From Himantopus leucocephalus (lineage: Eukaryota > Chordata > Aves > Charadriiformes > Recurvirostridae): DNA of 64,000 nucleotides. The notes under the pieces are model-generated. The model did no database searches. It was given only the letters and a program-made list of their open reading frames with translations, and had not been told where the DNA came from. Below, in pieces: positions 41,930 through 50,986 of this stretch (position 1 is the stretch's first letter; the number at the start of each line of letters is the position of its first letter). The DNA is taken from assembly GCA_003993805.1 (NCBI GenBank), contig RSEF01000001.1:150676654-150740653 (forward strand), in the 5' to 3' direction. The position numbers were made by a program, and so were the translations under genes.

Positions 41930-42129
41930 CCCAGCCAGTTTAGCTCTAAGCCCAGCCAGGCCCCTGGCAGAGCTCACACATCTACGCTCTTATCTCACAG
42001 GCATCTTCGCTCTCCCCAGTTTCCTTCATCCCCTGTTGGCTACGGGATCCCTCTCCATCTTGACTCTGTGCCCTGTGGACTCTGGGACTCGTCTGCCAGA
42101 CGGGTGGGGGGACGCACCTTATTAAAACA

Positions 42130-42176
42130 CACATACAAAAAAAAAAGAAGAAAAGAAAAACCAAAACAACTTTATT
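42130..42176 (-). terminator. Poly(A) signal with U-rich downstream element on the minus strand
   Basis: The minus strand carries AATAAA at 42,176-42,171. An almost pure T/U-rich stretch follows (complement of the A-rich 42,132-42,170). This arrangement faces away from the CpG island. It could end short divergent transcripts from the PNPLA4 promoter or a small unrecognised minus-strand RNA. Confidence 0.5.
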
Positions 42177-42571
42177 GCCGCCCTGAGGTCACTCCTTCAG
42201 CAACAGGGAGCCCCTACACAGGGCCGGTTGCCCTCTCCGGTGCCCTGCCCGCTACGAGGCCGGTGCTGTGGGGGTGCCGACACCCGCCCACACGACAACT
42301 CCCGCTGGCGGCGTGAGGCGGGCGGAGAGGCACCCCGCGGGCCTTCCCCCGGCTGAGGCGAGGCGAGGCCAGCCCATGCCGGCCGCCCGCCCGCCGCACC
42401 CAGCACCTGGCGGCCGGGCGGACAAGGCGGAGCGACCCCCCGCCCCTTCGCCCGCCGACATCCCGTCCTAGAGGACTGCACCCCTCGGAGGACCCCCGGG
42501 GCCGCCGCTTCTCCCGCCCCTCGGGACGCGACTCACCGCCCCCCCGCCAACGGCGGCCGGGCTGCCCCGCC

Positions 42572-42583
42572 TGCGCACGCGCG
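42572..42583 (+). promoter_or_regulatory. NRF1 binding site
   Basis: TGCGCACGCGCG fits the NRF1 consensus YGCGCAYGCGCR at every position. It sits inside a larger imperfect palindrome (CTGCGCACGCGCGCAG) in the CpG island. NRF1 is known to drive many nuclear genes for mitochondrial proteins. Binding here is inferred from sequence only. Confidence 0.7.
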
Positions 42584-42601
42584 CAGGGGCGGTGTCACGG
42601 G

Positions 42602-42612
42602 NCCCCCCCCCC
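42602..42612. other. Single N next to a C10 run
   Basis: One undetermined base precedes ten C residues in the CpG island, a likely sequencing dropout in high-GC sequence. Any open frame reading across it is unreliable. Confidence 0.85.
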
Positions 42613-42826
42613 GCCCGCCCCAAGGCTCCGCGGGGCCCGTGCCCCCCGCCCCGCAGCGAGGCCGCCCCGCCGCCGCCGGGGGAGGTAGCGCGGGCCGGGA
42701 GCGCGCGTCAGGGCTGGGGCCGCCCGGGGACGGCCGCGGCTCCCCTACCCCTTCCCCACTCCTTCCCCCGAACTGGGTCCCGAGGCCGTCGGCGGCCTCC
42801 GGTGCTCCCTGCCCGGCGTTGTGTCC
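42613..42826 (+). other. PNPLA4: Candidate PNPLA4 exon 1 (5' UTR), boundaries tentative
   Basis: A noncoding first exon is expected between the NRF1/GC-box cluster and the acceptor at 43,980. The best-looking donor I see is CC|GTGAGG at 42,827; a weaker one is GGAG|GTAGCG at about 42,684. The start is only a placeholder for the region downstream of the promoter motifs. There is no RNA evidence here. Confidence 0.35.
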
Positions 42827-42914
42827 GTGAGGTGGGGCCGCGGGCCGGGTCCCGGCTGGGAGCCGAGAGGGGCAGGGCGCCGCCGGCGGGTCGCGTAGGC
42901 CGCGTTAGACCCCC

Positions 42915-42954
42915 GGGGAGGGGGGGTGGGGTGGTGGTGGTAGTGGTGGTGGTG
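42915..42954 (+). repeat. G-rich GGT repeat, possible G-quadruplex
   Basis: GGGGAGGGGGGGTGGGG is followed by GGT triplets interrupted by one AGT. There are enough G runs for a quadruplex on the plus (coding) strand, just downstream of the candidate exon 1 donor. Confidence 0.7.
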
Positions 42955-43980
42955 TCTGAGGCAGAATCCTGCGCGGAGGGAAACGGGGAAGGATTGGGGC
43001 GTTTTAACTTAAAATTTGAAGGGGCGTGGACTGCTTGAAAATGGCCCTCCTGTGGCAAGTTCAAAAGTTGAAAAGGCGCCGTGGCTTTTCCTGGCGCTGC
43101 GTTCGCTTCAGGTGTCGCTTGGCGTTCTGCATTTGTCACGCTTAAAAGTTTTGTCTCATCGTTTCAGCTCTGCTTTGCTGGTTTGTGTTGGTTGTTTGCT
43201 GAGCAGAAGTGGAGGAAAGAAAAATGAAATTGCGTTGTAGGCCTCGTGGCACATACGATGAAGGGGGAAAAACTGAAATTGACTTATTTGATTGGGGTTA
43301 ATTGGAAGTTGATAGAGACGTCGCCTACACAGAATCACGCTGGGTTTGTTTGCACTGGTCGTCAGGGCAATGACCTGCTTTTCTTTTCATCTGAACAAGT
43401 GCATTTCCACGTTACTCTTTATGGTCAAATTCTTGCTAGGTGTAAACCAGACTTACATTGATTTGTGTGTCACTCCTACGATACCCTTGTAGCATAGAAG
43501 ATGACAAGGCTCGCCTTGTACGAGCCAGTGTGTTTGAGGTTTTCTTACTAGGATCTTGACATCAGCACTTTGTTTTTTTGAACAAGCTTGAAGTTGCTGG
43601 AACACTACTTGCACGCTTTTCAGCTGAGGTAGAAGGAGCACTGTATTCATGTTGTTAATTATAAGGGACAGTTTGTTCACTTGTTCTTTGCATTATTAAC
43701 AATTTTAGCCCTTCCTGTTTCTGAAATGAACAGTTGACTTTATGGTTGGTGGTGAACAACACAGTGCCAGATGGAGGCTGGTGAGAGAGAGAGTAGCTAC
43801 TGAACCGAAGTTCTGCCTAGAACTGTTTCATTGTCAAGTGAATCAACTGTTAACACATCTGTGTTTTAAGTGAGAGGGCCATGAAGAGGACCTTGTTACA
43901 GTATCAGGACCTTGATATGCAACTACCTTTCAACTAAATTCTTTTTTTCTTTCATTTTTTTCCTTAATGTTTTTGAACAG

Positions 43981-44287
43981 GTTATGTTTAGAAGAGAGAA
44001 GTTTTCCACTGTGTACCTCTGTGGTGTCCAAGCAGCTCAGCTATTGATACTTCCTTTGTAACTCCATCATAAAACTGCTTCTGAGAGTATCAGTTTGGTT
44101 ACCACATCCAGAGGTCACTTTTGAGAAAATGTGGACTGCTAAAAGTCTTTGTAGTGCTCAAATGCTGTTACTTCAATTGAAAGAAGGCAGATTGTGTAGT
44201 TGCATGTTTCCAAAAACTCAGCAGTTCTGGATTGGAATTCTAAACTATTGCACCGTAAGAGCGCCACATAACAGAGTTAAATTCCAG
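43981..44287 (+). CDS. PNPLA4: PNPLA4 upstream exon 2: 5' UTR plus possible start of an N-terminal extension
   Basis: The acceptor has a long polypyrimidine tract and ends TTTTTGAACAG; the donor is CCAG|GTAAGT, near consensus. An in-frame stop (TGA, 44,045-44,047) precedes the ATG at 44,129. From there 53 codons stay open to the donor and end in phase 0. They start MWTAKSLCSAQMLLLQLKEG and carry three Lys and three Arg... counting through residue 53: K5, K18, R21, K29, R44, R49 and K51 against a single acidic residue (E19), a composition like a mitochondrial presequence. The next exon and the canonical coding exon continue this frame without a stop. The human protein starts at the later ATG, so coding use here is inference; the exon itself is well supported by its splice sites. 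Confidence 0.6.
43984..44061 (+). promoter_or_regulatory. Upstream ORF of 25 codons in the leader
   Basis: An ATG three bases into exon 2 opens a 25-codon frame (starting MFRREKFSTV) that ends at TAA 44,059-44,061, before the ATG at 44,129. If exon 2 is in the mRNA this would be the first ATG in that exon and could reduce or regulate initiation downstream. Confidence 0.45.
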
Positions 44288-45039
44288 GTAAGTATTTTTG
44301 CGGTGCTCTAGGTATAAGTAATGTGCATCAATACAGCGATAGTAGTGTTTCTTTTAGAATCTACAGAGCTAAGCTTTTGATCTTGCAGTCTTATTTATGA
44401 AGATGCCTATCAAGATAAAGGGGCAGGCAGCAAGAAGTTGCAGGAGAACCAGTGTTTCAGAATTAACTTTTTGTGTCTGATAATTCTAAGTTGGGGAGAA
44501 ACATTAATTTTTTTCAAATTGTACTTCAGACAATACTGCATGATAACTGACAGGCTTATTAGTTAGAGTGGCAGCCATTTAGTGAAGAATAGGACCAGAG
44601 TTCTCTGGAAAAATTTTTACTAATGCGATATTGCACAAAAAAAGAGCGGGGGAAAAAAAGTCAATTTTTATTGGATCGGCAAGGGAGGATAAAAACCTAA
44701 GAGTCTGAGTATAAAAAAAATCTGGATATAAACAAAAATAGTGGGAAAGGACACAAAATAAAGGCAAATTTTGGACACTGGCAGTTCCAAATAACAGTGT
44801 TTTTCTAGATGGCCAGTTAAGTTCATCTTTAAAATATAAATTGCTGCATGCACTTTATAAATACTGGATCATTGTGGTTTCAGTTAGTTTAGGGGGGCTA
44901 AGCAATTGAGAAATTGATCTGGATGGTTTTACAACTATTTTAATTGACTTTATTAATCTGTTTAAGAATAAATAATGTTCATCTTATATTTGCCTGTTGT
45001 TTCTCTTTTAAATAGTAATATTTGACTGTATGATTGTAG

Positions 45040-45166
45040 GTTTCCAAGGTAGATGATAAACGATCAGTAGTAGATACAAGAATGGCTGCTAGTGCAGAGG
45101 GAACTAAAATAGCTTCTGGAAAAAGTTCCAGTGGAGTATGTGATGGAAGCCAACATTCATTAGAAG
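45040..45166 (+). CDS. PNPLA4: PNPLA4 upstream exon 3: leader exon open in frame with the enzyme
   Basis: The acceptor is ATTGTAG|G and the donor GAAG|GTATTG. Of the three frames only one is open across the exon: 42 codons plus one base. That frame is the one reached from exon 2 (phase 0), and it joins exon 4 as G|CA AAA ATG, leading in frame into the canonical PNPLA4 methionine. It contains an internal ATG at 45,082 in a strong Kozak context (AGAATGG), beginning MAASAEGTKIASGKSSSG. The 30-residue Ser/Gly/Ala/Lys stretch from there looks disordered. A tiny five-codon uORF (45,053-45,070) lies in another frame. A competing acceptor at 45,015 would add 24 bases starting with TAA, closing the longer frame but leaving the 45,082 start usable. 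Whether it is translated is unproven. Confidence 0.6.
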
Positions 45167-46195
45167 GTATTGAACCTTTTTGCCACCCTCTTCTTAAGAA
45201 GTCAGCCTTCCCTGTCCTCTCTAGACATCTTGTGTTAATGATCAAGATGGTCTAAACTTAATTTGAAAGTTTTGTATCATGTCACGTATTTATTTTGTAA
45301 TTTCAAGGGGATTATACACAATTTTTATAGTTTGCAAAGACTCATTTAATTTTCCTGAGTGTCTTAATGGCTGATTGGATTGTGTACTGATTAGTTTGTA
45401 TTATTATTATTTTAATCTGTTTTCTTCAACTTCATCAAACTCTTACAACGTTTATTCCATGTGACTGTATAGACGCAAAACTTGCTTATCCTGTTCTCTT
45501 GCTAGCAACTGTGGTGACTCTTAAGTAGAGTACAGTCTATTGGATGGTTATTGTTTTGTGTGAGCCTATTTTTGACTGGGAGAATCAGTATACACTGAAG
45601 GCTACAAATAGCCTGTGATGCTAGTGAACTTTTTTTTTAATTGTTTTTTCATGTTTATAACAGAACATTCCTATGTGAGTAGTGATTTCTGATTCAGGTA
45701 AATTAGTAGTTACAGTTATGACCTTTATTTTAGCAGTGCTTCCTAGCTAAACAGTTCTTTCCATAACTTTGTTTGTTTTGTCATTCCTAGCTAATAACTA
45801 ATTCTCAAATGTGCTCTTTTGCATCATACATTTTAGCTCCTGTGCTTCAGGGTGCTTGGTCATGCACGTTCTATGTATATTTCTGTAAAGGTTTTTTAGT
45901 CAGTTGCTTTGGGCATTGTCAGCTTTTGTTTACAAATGGGATGACACGGAGGTAGTTACCACTGGTTAAGACACTGAGATCATATACTGTTTATATAATT
46001 ATATTACTCAGGAAACAGCAGCATGAGAAACTGTTGTGCTATTTCTTGTGCATGACAATTAGGAAGACAGTACGTATCCTGAAAAACCTATATTGTACTA
46101 TATCGTAATTCTGCTGTACAGGCTGGTCTCCTTAGGTACATTCTTCTGTAGGTTTGCATTACAAATGGATGAAATACTGCTGAGTAAACAGACAT

Positions 46196-46216
46196 NGCCC
46201 CCCCCCCCCCCCCCCC
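46196..46216. repeat. Single N and G followed by a C19 homopolymer
   Basis: NG followed by nineteen C residues, abrupt in an AT-rich intron. Length is probably unreliable and the N suggests an assembly problem. Confidence 0.8.
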
Positions 46217-49001
46217 ATGTTTGTAATCACCAGTGAATCCTTTTTTCACAGATGCAAGAATCTTTTAACTAGAACTCAGGTTTATGTTTATTCCTGAATG
46301 CTTCTGCACCATCTGTAGAGTAATAAGATTGAACAGCCCCAGTGTCCTTCTAGTTTCTTCTTGTACTTATCTTTTCTTATGCTTCTGTTTTGTTTTTTTT
46401 CTTGTAGACAACAGAAGCATACTTATCCCCTTAGCCAGTTAAAATCTTTATATTTTTAAATTTACCAATCATGTAAGATGATTTTTGAAAAGCAGTGGCA
46501 AAAGCATTTGCTATGTCCTATTTACATCATATTTCTACAGTGCCCTGTCCAGCTGAAATGTACTTGTCCATCTTTTCAAGTTCATTGAAATTTTTTCTTA
46601 ACACGTACCTATATGATAACTTTGAGTTAATAGATAATATCGTTAATAGTCAGAACTTACATTAAACCCTCTAAGAATATTTGGTCTGAAGTCTTGTGGA
46701 ACAGGTGTTTCATACCATTTCTAAGATAGCAAGATTTCTGCCATTTGCTCAGGCAGCTGAAAAAATGATCTATATCCAGATGTGATTGTGCTCCCATTTC
46801 TGGTACTCTCTAAGAAATTGGCAGGGAATATTCATACTGTAGACTTAATTAAGTTTCTCTGTGTGTCCTCTTAGGAGTTGTTATAACTCTACTATTCTTT
46901 TTGATCAAAAGAGCAGTGATCTACCAGATCATCAAAGCAAAAGACATTTTTGAATCATACACCATTCTAACTTGCAAATCAAGTGTTGCCATGATATATT
47001 TGCAAGAATCAAAAGAAATGGGAAAGTTTATATTCTTGTAAAAGTGAGTATCTTCGTTTCCTATTTCTTGCTTTTCTGATTTTACAGGACATTCATCTAA
47101 TGAGTGCTTTCTTATCTTTTCCTTTTACTCAGAGATTACTTTGGAAGGTGAAACGACATTGCTTAACTGCACCTGTCAAGCAGATTGTTACTTATAGAAC
47201 TATGATTCTTATTCATCTGTATCATCTTTGTAGGTTAATCACTTTGTTACAGATTTGTTATAAGAGGCCTTCAATTCAATGTGAAGAACCTCCCCATGGG
47301 TAGATGCATAGTGCTGAATGAAGATATTAATATTTGGGTGTTTATAATGCTGATTTTTTGCAATACCCTACTGATTTTAATATTCTGAACAAATGAAAGA
47401 AGACCTGATTGTTTCACCCACCAACAGGTACTAGCTATCACTTAGGAGCTAAACATTACGTCATTTTTCAATTAACAACTGGATAAAGCCCTGGGCAACC
47501 CAATTTGATCTGATAGCTGACCCTGTTTTGAGCAGAAGGCGGTTGGGCAAGAGACCTGAACTATTCTGCTTCAACAATTATTTTTTCTCTCATTATTCAC
47601 CCACTTGAAGGGTTGTTACATGTATGTGCGAAAGCCATTTCTCAGTCACGCAGCTAGATGTAACCACTGGATCTGTCATTTGAACCATAATGTCATTTGC
47701 CAGTTAACATTGGTACTGTGACAAATACGTAATGTAGACCTCGTAACTGACCCTAAGTAGTAAAAATGCAGTGACTTGATAACGCAGCCATGCTGTTGCT
47801 ACTTTTGATTTCAAGTTCTCTTGGGGAATCTGTAACAGTGCTGTATTGCATGCCATACAAATCCAGTGGATCAAGTTTAAGAAAAAAAAGATTTATTTTT
47901 AACTGCTCTTTCGATTGCATTTATTTCATCTTTTTGGACTTGAAATTAGTCTGATCTTAACAGAGGGTGAGACTAGCAGCATTCTTTAACAGTATTCCTT
48001 TACTTGAAATCTTAGTGTTCTTTTTGCGTGTTCACCTCTCACTGAATCCTTTTGTCAGTCAGGAATCTGATGTGAATACTCATTCAGTAGTCTCTGTCTC
48101 TTGGGTAGAGGAATGAAGAAGAAGTAAGAGAAATATGGGATCTAAGTGTTAAGAAATTAACTCTCATCAAAGAGTGAATGCCATGTATCCAGACACTCAG
48201 GAGAACAGTGGTTACCCACAATAGCTGATAATTAGATAGGAATTAAGCTCATAGAAGAAAATAAAACTTCCTTATGAAGCCTTGTAAGAGAAGGCATGAA
48301 CATCTGACTTCAGTCAGTGTATTTTCAGTAGGTTTTGATCTGAGATTAGAGTAATCTCTTCAGTTCACATAACCTCCTTTTCTGTTCTTCGCACTTTAGC
48401 TGAAATGTACCAGCCAATTCTTCGTACACTGAAGTGTGATTGTCTTCTACATTTGTAGGGATTTTTTTCCTCTTTTTTTAAAAAAAAATCCTTTAATATA
48501 AAATTTCTTGCTGTACCTATGCTTTAGGTACTCTTTTAGTTTTCATCTTTTTTTGGTTTGTGAACATCTAAATATTTTCTAGCAGGGAGAGGTACCTTTC
48601 AGAATGCCTTGTAGATGAGCCTTGTAGAAGAAGGTTTAGAACATGTATATATACATGTACATATGCATACATATGCTATTTTTATTTAAATAAGCTTATT
48701 ATCTTACACTTGAGTTTCTTAGTTACATTTCATAGGTCCCTTAGATTTAATTCGTGGGATTTGTGAGCTCTTACTTCGCTTGTTTATTTTCTGACCAATC
48801 AACTATGTAAATGTGGTCCTTATTTTATATAATGTTTCATGTTGGTAGTGTCTTCAGCCTGAAATCTCTTTTGGACAAAAATGGAAGTTAATTCTTCCAT
48901 GCTTGCTTTTCTTCCTACTTAATAATGCAATTGCTTTAACCAGCTTCACCTTTTATATCAGTGGCCCATGATGCAAATGTATCTTTGCTTCTAATTTGTA
49001 G

Positions 49002-49039
49002 AAGGCATGGAAACAGCTCCAACAGTTGGTTATACTACC
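49002..49039 (+). other. Candidate 38-nt alternative mini-exon
   Basis: The segment is bounded by an acceptor (CTTCTAATTTGTAG) and a consensus-like donor (ACC|GTGAGTTT). It is open in the frame arriving from exon 3. If included, the frame would shift at exon 4 and end at a TGA that overlaps the canonical PNPLA4 ATG (ATGA). It may be a cryptic exon or chance; no RNA evidence. Confidence 0.25.
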
Positions 49040-50801
49040 GTGAGTTTAACTAGCCTGAAAGAAAGCACATCATGGAATCATACTTCAAAGTCTATTTTAG
49101 CTTTTTTCCACTCGACTAAAAAAAATCTTCAAAGTAGAATTGTGTTTTACTCAGTAAAATCTTGAGTAAACTTTTTATTTATCTTCTATGCAGTACAGTG
49201 ATTTTTCTTTAAATTAAAAGATCCTTTCTTTTTAAAAGTAGTTACACGATTTATCACTTGCTTCATTGCAAATGTCTTTCTCTCATATTGTCACAGTAAC
49301 AGCCAAACTAAAACCCCTCCTATCAGTACAAATGTGTTAGATATGTTACTGGTATTCATACCTACAAGCAGATATGCAAGCGTTTCCAGTGTAAAATAAG
49401 TAAAGTGCAGTTGATAAACTACCTTATAGTAGTGTAGTGTTTTAGCACCATGTCTGATGCACCAAACAGTCTACAGTATGCCCTGGCAGTATGAGATGTG
49501 TGCACATGCACGCTCTCTCTCACTCCATTTTTTTTTATTATTTTTTTTTATTTTTTTAGGGGTAATAGTAAACCTGGTTAGACCCAATCGTGGTCTGATT
49601 TTAATCATGTTATGGATTAAGCAGTTGAGTTTAACATGTCTTCTTATCTACTGGTTTTGAAAGCTTTTTCTTACCTCATCTTTTCTGCTCTTTCCATTTC
49701 TGAGCTGAAGAGGCAACTTAAACCAAAATCTGTTGCTGTACCTGTTTGCCTCTCTTTATCAGAACTGACACCACAGTGTCTGTAGATGATTTCCAAAAGA
49801 AACATCTCATCCACTATTATTACAAACCAGAAAAATGAAGTATAGTCCTGAGTATACTGATTCATTTTTTTTTAGTCCTATTCATATTGATGCGTACCCA
49901 AATATACTAGGAGTTTATTTCTAATTCAATAGTAAGATAATCTGTACAATAGCTTGTATATCTTTACAATATAATCTGTGGACTAGCTTGCTGTCATAAC
50001 TGACTTTATTTGCAGAAACAGAAGAGCTAATAAAATGTACATACTTTTTTTTTTTAATAAACAACCCCTAAGGATCTGAACTTATGCTTCCTGTTCGTCT
50101 GTTTTGTTAGATTTAAATTCTGGTTTTGACACCTTCAGAGTGTGTGTGTTTTCATACATTTAGTGCTTTGTATTTTACTTTGATGGTTTTTTATTCCTTC
50201 TTATTTTAATAGTAGCAATGATATGTTGTGTGTTTTTCTTTTCTAAATAAGAAATGACTTTAAATAAGAATTTGTCTATTAATGATTCCTAATAATACTT
50301 GTAAGCAAATGAGTTCCAAGGGTGAAGGAAAAAATTGTTTTCTTCAAGAATTATATTGGCTTAAAGGCTACGTGTGTAAGGGGAGTATAATGACACAGTA
50401 GCTAGCAGTTTTATAATTAATTTGATTTTTACTTTAGGTGGTTAACAATGTTGGCTCTGCAACAGCATTCTTTTATCATTTTTGAGTAGCTACATTTGTT
50501 TTGTATTTCTTTGACAAATTAGATGAAAATGAGCAATTATGTTGTCTGTAGACATATATATTTCTTGATTGAAAAAGGGATTTGTGCTAAGGAGTATTTT
50601 GGAGTTGTTTTCAATTTTGGAGATGCTAAACTAACTGACGTTTGATGTATTAGTCATCAAAAAAAATTTACTATTCTCAAATAAACTGCTTTTTATTATA
50701 CAGATATAGTATATTATGTGTTCCATGCCAAAAGAATAGATGTATGTTATAAGAAAAAATTAACTGATCCTTTTTCTGACTGTGAAACTTTATTTCCACA
50801 G

Positions 50802-50986
50802 CAAAAATGAAACATATCAATCTGTCATTTGCAGCTTGTGGGTTTCTGGGTATTTACCACTTGGGGGCAGCAGCTGCTTTTTACAGGCATGGTAAGAAGT
50901 TACTGAAAGTTGTGAAAGCTTTTGCGGGAGCTTCAGCGGGATCACTGGCTGCCACTGTCTTATTAGCAGTACCAGAAAATATAGAG
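50802..50986 (+). CDS. PNPLA4: PNPLA4 exon 4 (first canonical coding exon)
   Basis: Acceptor TTTCCACAG and donor ATAGAG|GTAAAT. Five leader bases (CAAAA) precede the ATG at 50,807, with A at -3. It encodes residues 1-60, including the oxyanion Gly-rich loop and nucleophile Ser43 in FAGASAGS, and ends in phase 0 after PENIE. It holds most of the catalytic core. Confidence 0.97.

Larger units (their letters stand above)
42175..42995. promoter_or_regulatory. PNPLA4: CpG island, probable PNPLA4 promoter and first exon
   Basis: A sharp rise in G+C and CpG density sets this about 800-bp block apart from AT-rich flanks on both sides. It contains an NRF1-type site, GC boxes (GGGGCGG at 42,586-42,592) and no obvious TATA box, as in housekeeping promoters. 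It lies 1 kb upstream of the first exon with strong splice sites (43,981), on the same strand as PNPLA4. The transcription start cannot be placed exactly. Confidence 0.88.
45167..50801 (+). other. PNPLA4: PNPLA4 intron 3
   Basis: Intron of 5.6 kb, AT-rich. It contains a 19-C run with a preceding N (46,196-46,216), an 18-bp perfect palindrome ACATGTATATATACATGT at 48,641-48,658, T-rich tracts near 49,530 and one candidate mini-exon (49,002-49,039). No mobile element is recognised. Confidence 0.75.

Noticed and set aside
42197..43139. Several long open frames on both strands in the CpG island
   Set aside because: Pro/Arg/Gly/Ala-rich products typical of CpG-island composition; one reads through an N, and none joins the PNPLA4 frame by a convincing donor.
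48641..48658. 18-bp perfect palindrome as a functional site
   Set aside because: It is made of alternating AT/CATG words in a low-complexity stretch, where such palindromes arise easily.
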